From Streptomyces sp. S465 (GTDB taxonomy: Bacteria > Actinomycetota > Actinomycetes > Streptomycetales > Streptomycetaceae): a DNA stretch of 64,000 nucleotides. Under the pieces are notes generated by a model, which worked only from the letters and a program-made list of their open reading frames with translations, was not told the DNA's origin and ran no database searches. The stretch covers positions 6,938,001 to 7,002,000 of the forward strand of contig NZ_CP114036.1 of NCBI RefSeq assembly GCF_026898115.1. The letters run 5' to 3'. Made by a program: the position numbers and the translations under genes. This document shows, piece by piece, positions 42,271 to 50,638 of this stretch. Numbering within the stretch: position 1 is the first letter of the stretch; each line of letters opens with the position of its first letter.

Positions 42271-42909
42271 GCGTCCTACCCCGCACTCCCGATGACAGTG
42301 CCGACCTGCACAAACACCCTGATCACATCTTCCTTCCAGGACTTACGGGGCGACAGCGGGGCGGGACCCCGGTGCCGGTGCCCGGGGCCGACGGGGGTCG
42401 GCCGCCGCGGCACCTGTTCCCACCGTATCCGCACCGGTGGCCCGCTCCTGAGCCCGCGCGGCCCGCGCGCGGGGTCCCGAACGAACGGGGTGACGTGCGA
42501 CATAGCGGGAAAGTTCCCATAGTGATCAGGGGTGATCAGTCGTGAGCGGTGATGAGCGGGTGTGGTCGGAAGTGATCACAGAAGTACCGAGGCTGATCAA
42601 GTAACGATCATTTCCGCATGCGGACGCGCAGTGAAAACGCTGTCGGCGACCGGCTCGGACCACTACGGTGGGCCCGGACCGCGACGCTCCATTCGTGGTC
42701 GCGCCCCTTCATCTTCGCCTGGCATCCAGGGCCTTCACCGAAACGACACGACAAGTGCCGGGTCCGTACCGCAGGTTCGAACTGTGTGACGGATGTCGGA
42801 CGCATGGTCACGACATGGTTAAGATGATCGCCGTATTCCGTTTTTGGACGGGACATCAGGGCACTGACTAGTTCCTTCCGCGCCCGCGTTCTTTTGCACG
42901 AGGTTCCTG
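42271..42909. promoter_or_regulatory. Long trkA-conservon intergenic region with TGATCA cluster
   Basis: 639 bp without a convincing gene between divergent operons. It holds four TGATCA palindromes in 76 bp (42523-42528, 42533-42538, 42573-42578, 42593-42598), most as (G)TGATCA, plus related GTGATGAG and CGATCAT sequences. The part 42820-42909, upstream of cvnA, is AT-richer and probably holds its promoter. Short frames here lack coding bias. Confidence 0.65.
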
Positions 42910-44391
42910 ATGACTGATCACATATCGGAGGCGGTGAGCTGGTGTCTTGCCGTCGCGTTCCTCGTCGTCCTGGTGCTCCTGATCCGCCAGCGGCAGATCA
43001 CCGCCGGCGTTCGCAGACGCAACGTCACGCTCGAGGACAGCGTGCGGGCCCGTGACGAGGAGGTGCGGCACCTCGTCGACGTACGGCTGCCCGCGATCGG
43101 GGACGCGCTGAGCCAGCCCGGCCCGCTGCCGGGCCTGCGGGACGAGAAGCTGGCCGGTACGGCCTTCGCGCAGAGCCTGCACGCCGTCACGGAACAGTTC
43201 ACCCGAGCGGTGGACAAGGCGCAGGCGCGGGCCGAGGCGTCCGCCAAGGCGGCGCTCAAGTCGTCCATGCGCGCCGTCCAGGGGCTCGCGAACGAACAGC
43301 AGGTCTTCATCTCCGAGATGCAGGAGCGGCACGACAACCCCGATGTGCTGCGGGACCTGCTGGAGATCGACCACGCCAACGCCCAGTTCGGCCGGCGCGC
43401 CCAGGCCATCGCAGTGCTCTGTGGGTCCTGGCCCGGCCGCCAGCGGGTGGCCTCCTCGCTCACCGACGTGGTCCGCGGCTCCAAGTCGCGTATCCGCGAC
43501 TACCAGCGGGTGCAGGTGCACACCCTGACCGACCTCGCCGTGGTGAGCCGGGCCGTGGAGCCCGTCGTGCTCGCGGTCGCCGAGCTGCTGGACAACGCCG
43601 CCCGCCACTCGCAGCCCAACACCACCGTGGAGGTCAGCCTCCAGCCGGTGCACAACGGGGCCTGCATCGTGATCGACGACGCCGGTGTCGGCATGGACGG
43701 CCTGGAGGTCCAGCGGGCCGCCGCCCTCCTCTCCGGCAGCCACGCCGTGGACGTCTCCCGGCTCGGCGACCCGCCGCAGTTCGGCTTCCCCGTCGTGGGC
43801 CTGCTGGCCGCGCGGTACGGCTTCACCGTCTCGGTGGACACCCGGTCCCCGTACGGCGGTGTGCGCGCCGTGCTGTTCCTCCCGGCCGAGCTGCTCACCC
43901 GCCTCGACGCCGACGGGAGACAGCCGGGCGCCGCGGCCCACGCCTCCGAGGGCGCCGAGGGCGCCGAGCCGCTGCGCACCCTGCCGTCCCGCCGCACCTT
44001 CGCCCCCAGGACACCGGCGCCGGCCGCCCCGCCCCAGGCCCAGCCCCAGTTCCAGGGCCGGCCCCAGGGTCGGCCGCAGCCCCAGGCCCAGCCCCGGCCT
44101 CCGGCGCCCCGGGCGCCCTTGGACGACGAGGGCACGCGCGTGTACGGCTCCACGGCGGGCGGTCTGCCCAAGCGCCGCCGTCGGCAGGCCGCCGCCGCCC
44201 CGCCGGCCGCCGACTGGTCCACCGGAGCCGGGCGGACCGGCGCCGCCGAACCCGGCACGGGCGCGTACCGCGTGCGCTCGGCCGAGGAAACCGCGGCGCG
44301 GATGGGCGCGTTCGCCCGCGGTACCCGCTCCGGCCGTGCCGCCAACCAGGATTCCGCCCCTCACCACGAAGAAGGGAATCGCCAGGCATGA
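42910..44391 (+). CDS. Conservon sensor-like histidine kinase (CvnA type)
   Basis: A 493-residue protein. A single membrane helix (VSWCLAVAFLVVLVLLI) is followed by a coiled-coil region, a dimerisation segment with DLLEIDHANAQFGRRAQAIA, and a HATPase domain (VLAVAELLDNAARHSQPNTT; GACIVIDDAGVGMDGLEV). The last 165 residues are a Pro/Gln/Arg-rich low-complexity tail. This is the first gene of the four-part conservons of Streptomyces, where the product signals through a roadblock protein and a Ras-like GTPase. Its stop overlaps the next ATG (ATGA). Absence of the GTPase gene downstream is notable. Confidence 0.9.
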   Translation: MTDHISEAVSWCLAVAFLVVLVLLIRQRQITAGVRRRNVTLEDSVRARDEEVRHLVDVRLPAIGDALSQPGPLPGLRDEKLAGTAFAQSLHAVTEQFTRAVDKAQARAEASAKAALKSSMRAVQGLANEQQVFISEMQERHDNPDVLRDLLEIDHANAQFGRRAQAIAVLCGSWPGRQRVASSLTDVVRGSKSRIRDYQRVQVHTLTDLAVVSRAVEPVVLAVAELLDNAARHSQPNTTVEVSLQPVHNGACIVIDDAGVGMDGLEVQRAAALLSGSHAVDVSRLGDPPQFGFPVVGLLAARYGFTVSVDTRSPYGGVRAVLFLPAELLTRLDADGRQPGAAAHASEGAEGAEPLRTLPSRRTFAPRTPAPAAPPQAQPQFQGRPQGRPQPQAQPRPPAPRAPLDDEGTRVYGSTAGGLPKRRRRQAAAAPPAADWSTGAGRTGAAEPGTGAYRVRSAEETAARMGAFARGTRSGRAANQDSAPHHEEGNRQA

Positions 44392-44813
44392 ACGACCATC
44401 TCACCAACGAGCTCGGCTGGATGCTCGACGAGGTCGTCAAGATGCCGGAGGCACGGCACGCGATCCTGCTCTCCGCGGACGGGATGCTACGGGCGCACTC
44501 CGAGGGCATCGCCCGCGACGAGGCCGAGCGCCAGGCCGCAGCACTCTCCGGGCTCCAGTCGATCAGCCGCTCCACCTCCGAGTTCTGCGATCCGCAGGAG
44601 ACGCCCTGGCAGCAGACGCTGGTCGAGTTCGTCGGCGGGTACGTCTTCCTGACCGCCGCCGGGCCCGGCGCGTATCTGGCGGTCTCGGCCACCGAGGCGG
44701 TGGACATGGAGGCGGTCAGCTACCGGATGCAGAAGCTGGTCGACCGGCTCGGCAAGGAGCTCACCAGCCCGCCGCGGCAGGGCATCGCGCGACACGGAAT
44801 CGGCAGTTCATGA
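44388..44813 (+). CDS. Roadblock/LC7 domain protein (CvnB type)
   Basis: A 141-residue roadblock/LC7 protein: LGWMLDEVVKMPEARHAILL at the start, then LSADGMLRAHSEGIARDEAE, VGGYVFLTAAGPGAYLAVSA and DMEAVSYRMQKLVDRLGKEL. In bacteria these are MglB-like regulators (GTPase-activating or scaffolding) of small Ras-like GTPases. It overlaps both neighbours by ATGA, so it is translated together with the kinase and the DUF742 protein. Its usual GTPase client, CvnD, is not encoded here. Confidence 0.93.
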   Translation: MNDHLTNELGWMLDEVVKMPEARHAILLSADGMLRAHSEGIARDEAERQAAALSGLQSISRSTSEFCDPQETPWQQTLVEFVGGYVFLTAAGPGAYLAVSATEAVDMEAVSYRMQKLVDRLGKELTSPPRQGIARHGIGSS

Positions 44814-45166
44814 GTCCAGGGCGGCGCGAACGCGGACTGGTACGGCCGTATGTGGTGACCGACGGCCGTGCCTACCCGACCCGCAACACCTTCGACCTGG
44901 TGACCCTGGTCATGGCCCACCCCGACCGGCCGCTCACCGGACTCAGCCCCGAGAAACGGCGGGTCATGGAGCTGTGCCTGGGCGGCGCGCTCTCGGTCGC
45001 CGAGGTCGCCGGGCATCTGGAGCTGCCCGTCAGCGTCACCAAGGTGCTGCTCGGCGACCTCGTGGACAGCGGGCACGTCTCCACGCGGTCCCCGATCCCC
45101 GCCGCCGAACTCCCCGACACCCAGCTCCTCCAGGAGGTGCTCGATGGCCTCCGCGCTCGTCTCTGA
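44810..45166 (+). CDS. DUF742 family protein (CvnC type)
   Basis: A 118-residue conservon component with a winged-helix-like core: RGLVRPYVVTDGRAYPTRNT, then FDLVTLVMAHPDRPLTGLSP and GALSVAEVAGHLELPVSVTK. This is DUF742. In conservons it lies between the roadblock and the GTPase and is thought to take part in the membrane-associated complex. The ATG overlaps the stop of cvnB. Its own last 23 bases overlap a 68-codon frame that occupies the place where the GTPase gene would begin. Confidence 0.92.
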   Translation: MSPGRRERGLVRPYVVTDGRAYPTRNTFDLVTLVMAHPDRPLTGLSPEKRRVMELCLGGALSVAEVAGHLELPVSVTKVLLGDLVDSGHVSTRSPIPAAELPDTQLLQEVLDGLRARL

Positions 45167-45350
45167 CGGCGCGGTCCATCCGCTTCCCACGGTGCGGGCG
45201 GCGGCGGGGACCCTGGCCGTCGGACACGTGGCCATCGGCACGTCCCGACCGGCCCGTACCTCGCTGGAGAGGCCGGCCCGTACCTCACCGGAGAAGCAGA
45301 CCCGTACCTCACCGGAAAGACCGGCCCGTACCTCACAGGAGAGAGTGTGA
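45144..45350 (+). CDS. Small repeat-containing ORF in the position of the conservon GTPase
   Basis: A 68-residue predicted protein. The first 35 residues (MASALVSDGAVHPLPTVRAA, then AGTLAVGHVAIGTS) are weakly hydrophobic; the rest is four copies of an octapeptide of the form RPARTSxE. It has no P-loop or other GTPase motif. It begins inside cvnC (23-bp overlap) and ends GTGTGA, where the GTG of the P450 gene overlaps its stop. The position, coupling and direction are those of cvnD. It could be a genuine small protein, a coupling device whose repeats carry ribosome-binding sequences, or the rewritten remnant of a deleted cvnD. Expression is unproven. Confidence 0.5.
   Translation: MASALVSDGAVHPLPTVRAAAGTLAVGHVAIGTSRPARTSLERPARTSPEKQTRTSPERPARTSQERV
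45249..45344 (+). repeat. Four tandem 24-nt repeats between DUF742 and P450 genes
   Basis: Units at 45249-45272, 45273-45296, 45297-45320 and 45321-45344, each close to CCGGCCCGTACCTCACCGGA plus four bases. Each carries a purine-rich GGAGA-type sequence at its end; the last one, CAGGAGAGA, is the ribosome-binding site of the P450 start at 45347. The unit length keeps frame, giving an octapeptide repeat in the small ORF. Confidence 0.92.
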
Positions 45351-46807
45351 CCTACCGCCCGAACGCCGAGGCCGCCACCGGAGCCGTCCCGCCACCGGGC
45401 TGCCCGGCGCACACCGGCGGCCCGGCCGTCGGCTACCTCGGCGGCGGCGCCCGGGTGCCCATGTACGGCTCCGACTTCGCCGCCGACCCGCACGGGCACT
45501 ACGCGCGGATGCGCGCGGCGGGGCCGATCATCCCGGTGGAACTCGCCCCGGGCGTGAACGCCTGGCTGGTCACCGGCTACTCCCTGGCGCTGGACGTCCT
45601 GCGGGACACCGAGCGGTTCACCAAGGACCCGCGCAGCTGGGCCGCCCTCAGCGAGGGCCGGATCCCCGAGGACAGCCCGGTGCTGGGCATCATGATGTAC
45701 CGGCCCAACGCCCTGTTCTCCGACGGCGCGGCGCACGCCCGCTACCGCGGCGCGATCAACGACAGCCTCAGCCGTATAGATCCGCACGCGCTGAGCGAGT
45801 ACGTGGAGCGCAGTGCCGAGACGGCCATCGACTCCTTCGCGGAGCGCGGCGAGGCCGATCTGCTGAGCGAGTACGCCGCGATCATCCCGCTGCTGGTGTT
45901 CAACCAGCTCTTCGGCTCCACGCCCGAGCAGGGCAGCGAACTGGTCCGGGTCACGGCGATCATGTTCGACGCCACCAGCGACGAGACCACCCAGGCCAAC
46001 GCCGACATGCTGCGCTACCTGGCGGACCTCGTCGAGGCCAAGCGCCACCGGCCCGACGCGGATGTCACCTCCTGGATGATCGCGCACCCCTCCGAGCTGT
46101 CCGACGAGGAGCTGATGCAGCAGATCGCCCTGCTGCTGGCGGCCGGCACCGAGGCCCAGATGAACCTGATCGCCAACGCGCTGCGGCTGCTGCTGTCGGA
46201 CGACCGGTTCGCCGGCGAGCTGTCCGGCGGCAGCCTGCCCGTCCAGGACGCCCTGGACGAGGTGCTGTGGACCGATCCGCCGCTGGCCAACTTCGGCGCC
46301 CGGTTCGCCCGGTACGACGTCGAGATCGGGGGCGCGTGGCTGCGCATGGGGGATCCGGTCCTCATCAGTTACGCGGCCGCCAACAACGACCCCGAGCTGG
46401 CCGGGGCGGACCGTATCGGCAACCGCGCCCACCTGGCCTGGAGCGCGGGCGAACACCGCTGCCCGGCCGACGGCACCGCTCGGGCCATCGCCTCGGTCGC
46501 CATCGAGAAGCTCCTCGACCGCATCCCCGATCTGGAACTCGCCGTGCCCGCCGAGCGGCTGACCTGGCGGCCGGGCCCCTTCCACCGGGCCTTGACATCC
46601 CTGCCGGTACGCTTCCCGGTCCTGGCCAAGCCTGCCCCTGGGCCTGCCTCCGGGCCCGCCTCCGGCCCCGTCCCCGCGTCCGCCCCCGTGCCCCCCTTGT
46701 CATCGGTCCCTCCGGCCGGGACCTCCACGGCGAGGCCGTCCGGCTCCAAGAGCGGGGACCGGCGACGCCCGTGGAGCCCCCTGGGGGATTGGTGGCGTGG
46801 GCGATGA
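45347..46807 (+). CDS. Conservon cytochrome P450, CYP157-like, lacking the ExxR motif
   Basis: A 486-residue P450. The haem loop is AWSAGEHRCPADGTARA with Cys372. The K-helix, which in nearly all P450s is ExxR, reads DEVLWTDPP (Glu305, Trp308), as in the CYP157 family of Streptomyces conservons. The I-helix reads LLLAAGTEAQMNL, without the usual acid/Thr pair for O2 activation. These point to the CYP157 family whose catalytic role is unclear. The last 70 residues are a Pro/Ala/Ser-rich tail not usual for P450s. GTG start overlaps the preceding stop. In conservons the P450 is the terminal gene. Confidence 0.9.
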   Translation: MTYRPNAEAATGAVPPPGCPAHTGGPAVGYLGGGARVPMYGSDFAADPHGHYARMRAAGPIIPVELAPGVNAWLVTGYSLALDVLRDTERFTKDPRSWAALSEGRIPEDSPVLGIMMYRPNALFSDGAAHARYRGAINDSLSRIDPHALSEYVERSAETAIDSFAERGEADLLSEYAAIIPLLVFNQLFGSTPEQGSELVRVTAIMFDATSDETTQANADMLRYLADLVEAKRHRPDADVTSWMIAHPSELSDEELMQQIALLLAAGTEAQMNLIANALRLLLSDDRFAGELSGGSLPVQDALDEVLWTDPPLANFGARFARYDVEIGGAWLRMGDPVLISYAAANNDPELAGADRIGNRAHLAWSAGEHRCPADGTARAIASVAIEKLLDRIPDLELAVPAERLTWRPGPFHRALTSLPVRFPVLAKPAPGPASGPASGPVPASAPVPPLSSVPPAGTSTARPSGSKSGDRRRPWSPLGDWWRGR

Positions 46808-46995
46808 GCGGCCGACGTCCGCTCGAACAGCTGCTCACCGACCTCCGCGTCTGCAAGGACCCCACCCAGCAGCGGCCTCTGGCTCGCGGCCGGACAGGGG
46901 GAGCTGAGTCGCTTCCAAGCCGTTCTCCCGCCCCTTGAGTTTTCCGAGGGTGGGCGGGTGGGCGGGGGCACGGGCTACCCCTTACGATCCTCAGC

Positions 46996-49092
46996 GTGTC
47001 CAAACTGACCGACCTCCCGAAACGGATCCTGATCGGGCGGGCCCTGCGTAGCGACAAGCTGGGGGAGACGCTCCTCCCCAAGCGCATCGCGCTCCCCGTC
47101 TTCGCGTCCGACCCCCTGTCCTCCGTCGCGTACGCGCCGGGGCAGGTGATGATCGTCCTGTCCGTGGCGGGTGCGTCGGCCTACCACTTCAGCCCGTGGA
47201 TCACGGTCGCCATCGTCGTGCTGATGTTCACGGTGGTCGCCTCCTACCGCCAGAACGTGCACGCCTACCCCAGCGGCGGTGGTGACTACGAGGTCGCCAC
47301 CACCAACCTGGGCCCCAAGGCGGGTCTGACCGTCGCCAGCGCCCTGCTCGTCGACTACGTCCTCACGGTCGCGGTGTCGATCTCCTCAGGGGTGGAGAAC
47401 CTCGGCTCGGCCGTCCCGTTCTTCGTCGAGAACAAGACCCTGTGCGCGGTCGGGATCATCCTGCTGCTGACGCTGATGAACCTGCGGGGCGTACGGGAGT
47501 CGGGCAAGCTCTTCGCGATCCCCACCTATGTCTTCGTCGGCGGCGTCTTCGTGATGATCCTCTGGGGCGCCTACCGCGGGCTGGTCCTGGGCGACCACAT
47601 GAAGGCCCCCACCGCGGGCTACGAGGTCCACGCCGAGCAGACCGGTCTGGCCGGCTTCGCGCTGATCTTCCTGCTGCTGCGCGCGTTCTCCGACGGCTGC
47701 GCCGCCCTGACCGGCGTCGAGGCGATCAGCAACGGTGTGCCCGCCTTCCGCAAGCCCAAGAGCCGGAACGCGGCGACGACGCTGGCGCTGATGGGCGGGC
47801 TCGCCGTGACCATGTTCGTCGGCATCATCACCCTCGCCCTGACCACCGACGTCAAGATGGCCGAGAACCCCGCCCACGACCTGCTGAAGAACGGGGCACC
47901 GCTCGGCGCCGACTACACCCAGAACCCGGTGATCTCGCAGGTCGCGGCCGCCGTCTTCGGCGACGGCTCGTTCCTCTTCGTGGTGCTGGCCGCGGCCACC
48001 GCGCTGGTGCTGTTCCTGGCCGCCAACACCGCGTACAACGGCTTCCCGCTGCTCGGCTCGATCCTCGCCCAGGACCGCTATCTGCCCCGGCAGCTGCACA
48101 CCCGGGGGGACCGGCTCGCCTTCTCCAACGGCATCGTGCTGCTCGCCTCGGCCGCCGCCGTCCTGGTCTACCTCTACGGGGCCGACTCCACCCGGCTGAT
48201 CCAGCTCTACATCGTCGGCGTCTTCGTCTCCTTCACCCTCAGCCAGACCGGCATGGTGCGGCACTGGAACCGCCACCTGGCGACCGAGCGGGACCCGAAC
48301 GTCCGCCGCCGCATGGTCCGCTCCCGCGCGATCAACGCCTTCGGCGCCTTCTTCACCGGTCTGGTGCTGGTCGTGGTGCTGCTGACGAAGTTCACCCACG
48401 GCGCCTGGGTCGCCCTGCTCGGCATGGTCATCTTCTACGTCACCATGACGGCCATCCGGCGCCACTACGACGGCGTCTCCGAGGAGCTCGCGGCCGCCAC
48501 CGAACAGCTCGACGAGGAGGAGGTGCGCCCCTCCCGGGTGCACTCCATCGTCCTGGTCTCCAAGGTCCACAAGCCGACGCTGCGCGCCCTGGCCTACGCC
48601 AAGCTGATGCGCTCCCACCGGCTGGAGGCGCTGAGCATCAACGTCGACCCCGCCGAGACCAAGGCGCTGCAGACGGTGTGGCACGAGCGCGGCATCGACG
48701 TGCCGCTGAAGATCCTCGACTCGCCCTACCGCGAGATCACCCGGCCGGTCATCGACTACGTCAAGAGCCTGCGCCGGGAGCGGCCGCGCGATGTGGTCTC
48801 CGTCTTCATCCCCGAGTACGTGGTCGGCCACTGGTACGAACACCTGCTGCACAACCAGAGCGCGCTGCGGCTCAAGGGCCGGCTGCTGTTCACCCCGGGC
48901 GTCATGGTGACCTCCGTGCCGTGGCAGCTGGACTCCTCCGAGCTGGCCCGGAAGCGGGCGCGCAAGCGGGCCGAGTGGAACGCGCCGGGCGCGGTGCGGC
49001 GCGGTCCGGTGATCCCGGCCAAGCGGGAGAAGGGCGAGAAGGGGCCGAAGGGCGAGCAGCCGGGCGTCACCTCGCGGGTTCCGGGACCGTAG
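46996..49092 (+). CDS. kimA: KimA-type potassium transporter (APC superfamily)
   Basis: A 698-residue membrane permease. The first 420 residues carry about twelve helices of the APC fold with segments close to Bacillus subtilis KimA as I know it: DYVLTVAVSISSGVENLGSA, AFSDGCAALTGVEAISNGVP, FSNGIVLL and LSQTGMVRHW. The C-terminal cytoplasmic domain (from about 430) ends with WYEHLLHNQSALRLKGRLLF, also like KimA. KimA imports K+ with protons and is inhibited by c-di-AMP in Bacillus. GTG start at 46996; TACGAT ends 7 nt before it, so the mRNA is probably leaderless. The last 60 residues are basic and low complexity. Confidence 0.9.
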   Translation: MSKLTDLPKRILIGRALRSDKLGETLLPKRIALPVFASDPLSSVAYAPGQVMIVLSVAGASAYHFSPWITVAIVVLMFTVVASYRQNVHAYPSGGGDYEVATTNLGPKAGLTVASALLVDYVLTVAVSISSGVENLGSAVPFFVENKTLCAVGIILLLTLMNLRGVRESGKLFAIPTYVFVGGVFVMILWGAYRGLVLGDHMKAPTAGYEVHAEQTGLAGFALIFLLLRAFSDGCAALTGVEAISNGVPAFRKPKSRNAATTLALMGGLAVTMFVGIITLALTTDVKMAENPAHDLLKNGAPLGADYTQNPVISQVAAAVFGDGSFLFVVLAAATALVLFLAANTAYNGFPLLGSILAQDRYLPRQLHTRGDRLAFSNGIVLLASAAAVLVYLYGADSTRLIQLYIVGVFVSFTLSQTGMVRHWNRHLATERDPNVRRRMVRSRAINAFGAFFTGLVLVVVLLTKFTHGAWVALLGMVIFYVTMTAIRRHYDGVSEELAAATEQLDEEEVRPSRVHSIVLVSKVHKPTLRALAYAKLMRSHRLEALSINVDPAETKALQTVWHERGIDVPLKILDSPYREITRPVIDYVKSLRRERPRDVVSVFIPEYVVGHWYEHLLHNQSALRLKGRLLFTPGVMVTSVPWQLDSSELARKRARKRAEWNAPGAVRRGPVIPAKREKGEKGPKGEQPGVTSRVPGP

Positions 49093-49239
49093 CCTCTCCG
49101 GCCCCCTGCCCCTGCTCCCCGGCCGTCCGGCGTGCCGGGTGCGGGCCGGCGCGACGTAGACTGGTGGGCTGTTGTCCCACCGACCGGTGGACCGCTGTCC
49201 CGTCGCGCCCCCTCACCCCCTCTGGAGCCTGAACCCGCC

Positions 49240-50583
49240 ATGCAGAGTGAACCCAAGGCATCGCTGGTCGGCGAGGAGTACGAGGTCGAGGTCGGCCCGG
49301 TGGCGCACGGCGGCCACTGCATCGCCCGGACCGCCGACGGCCAGGTGCTCTTCGTCCGGCACACACTGCCCGGTGAACGGGTCGTCGCCCGGGTCACCGA
49401 GGGCGAGGAGGGCGCGCGCTTCCTGCGCGCCGACGCGGTGCGGGTGCTGGATCCCGCCAAGGACCGGGTCGAGGCGCCCTGCCCGTTCGCCGGCCCCGGC
49501 AAATGCGGCGGCTGCGACTGGCAGCACGTGGCCCCCGGCGCCCAGCGCCGGCTGAAGGCCGAGGTGATCACCGAGCAGCTGAGCCGGCTGGCCGGACTGA
49601 CCCCCGAGGAGGCCCGCTGGGACGGCACGGTCGAGCCCGCACCCGGTGACAAGGTGCCGCGCGGCGAGGTCCCGGCCTGGCGCACCCGGGTGAGTTACGC
49701 GGTGGACGAGCAGGGCCGGCCCGGACTGCGCCGGCACCGCTCGCACGAGGTCGAGCCGGTCGACCACTGTCTGATCGCGGCCCCCGGCGTCAGCGAGCTC
49801 GGCGTCGAGAAGCGCGAATGGCCGCAGATCGCCACCGTGGAGGCCATCGCCGCCACCGGCTCCTCCGACCGGCAGGTCGTCCTCACCCCGCGCCCCGGCG
49901 GCCGGCTGCCGCTGGTCGAGCTGGACCGGCCGGTCTCCGTGCTGCGGGTCGGCGAGACCCGCGGCCGTAACCGGACCCCTGTGGTGCACCGCGTCCACGG
50001 CCGCCCCTTCGTCCGCGAACGCGCGGCGGGCCGCACCTGGCGGGTCGGCGAGGGCGGCTTCTGGCAGGTCCACCCCAAGGCGGCGGACGTCCTCGTGGAG
50101 GCCGTCATGCAAGGGCTGATGCCCCGCAAGGGCGAGACGGCCCTCGACCTGTACTGCGGCGTCGGCCTCTTCGCGGGCGCGATCGCGGAGCGGGTGGGGG
50201 AGCGCGGCGCGGTCCTGGGCATCGAATCGGCCAAGCGCGCGGTCGAGGACGCCCGCCACAACCTCCAGGACCTGGAGCGCGTCCGCATCGAGCACGGCAA
50301 GGTCGAGCAGGTGCTGCCCCGCACCGGGATCACCGAGGCCGACCTTATCGTCCTGGACCCGCCCCGCGCGGGCGCGGGCAAGGAGACGGTCACCCGGCTC
50401 GCCGCCCTGGGCGCCCGCCGTATCGCCTACGTCGCCTGCGACCCGGCGGCGCTCGCCCGCGACCTGAAGTACTTCCGCGAGGCGGGCTACACCCCACGCC
50501 GGATGCGCGCCTTCGACCTCTTCCCGGTCACGCACCACGTGGAGTGCGTGGCGGTGCTGGAGCCGGCGCGCGAGAACGGCTGA
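49240..50583 (+). CDS. TrmA/RlmD-family SAM-dependent RNA (uracil-5) methyltransferase
   Basis: A 447-residue enzyme. An N-terminal TRAM domain (EEYEVEVGPVAHGGHCIART) is followed by cysteines of a possible [4Fe-4S] site, CPFAGPGKCGGCDWQH, as in RumA/RlmD, and a Rossmann methyltransferase with DLYCGVGLFAGAIAERVG. The catalytic Cys is in YVACDPAALARD and the substrate motif in VLDPPRAGAGKE. It methylates C5 of a uridine in rRNA or tRNA; which site is not determinable here. ATG 49240 has GGAG 16 nt upstream, a poor ribosome site. It follows kimA by 147 bp. Confidence 0.9.
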   Translation: MQSEPKASLVGEEYEVEVGPVAHGGHCIARTADGQVLFVRHTLPGERVVARVTEGEEGARFLRADAVRVLDPAKDRVEAPCPFAGPGKCGGCDWQHVAPGAQRRLKAEVITEQLSRLAGLTPEEARWDGTVEPAPGDKVPRGEVPAWRTRVSYAVDEQGRPGLRRHRSHEVEPVDHCLIAAPGVSELGVEKREWPQIATVEAIAATGSSDRQVVLTPRPGGRLPLVELDRPVSVLRVGETRGRNRTPVVHRVHGRPFVRERAAGRTWRVGEGGFWQVHPKAADVLVEAVMQGLMPRKGETALDLYCGVGLFAGAIAERVGERGAVLGIESAKRAVEDARHNLQDLERVRIEHGKVEQVLPRTGITEADLIVLDPPRAGAGKETVTRLAALGARRIAYVACDPAALARDLKYFREAGYTPRRMRAFDLFPVTHHVECVAVLEPARENG

Positions 50584-50594
50584 GGCGCGGGGGC

Positions 50595-50634
50595 GGCCTG
50601 TCCCGTACCGGAGCGCTCTGGTACGAGACAGGCC
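50595..50634 (+). terminator. Terminator after TrmA-family gene
   Basis: A 15-bp stem GGCCTGTCCCGTACC/GGTACGAGACAGGCC with one mismatch and a 10-nt loop, 12 bp past the stop, between convergent genes. Confidence 0.86.
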
Positions 50635-50638
50635 CTTG

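Noticed and set aside
42771..42790. tRNA-like T-loop motif (GGTTCGAAC)
   Set aside because: No acceptor stem or anticodon arm can be formed around it; no tRNA gene was recognised anywhere in the window.
42910..46807. Secondary-metabolite cluster suggested by the P450
   Set aside because: The P450 is part of a conservon signalling operon; there are no synthase or tailoring genes beside it.
49132..49239. Longer N-terminus for the TrmA-family methyltransferase
   Set aside because: Frame is open but the protein would gain 36 residues unlike the family; the TRAM domain begins right after ATG 49240.
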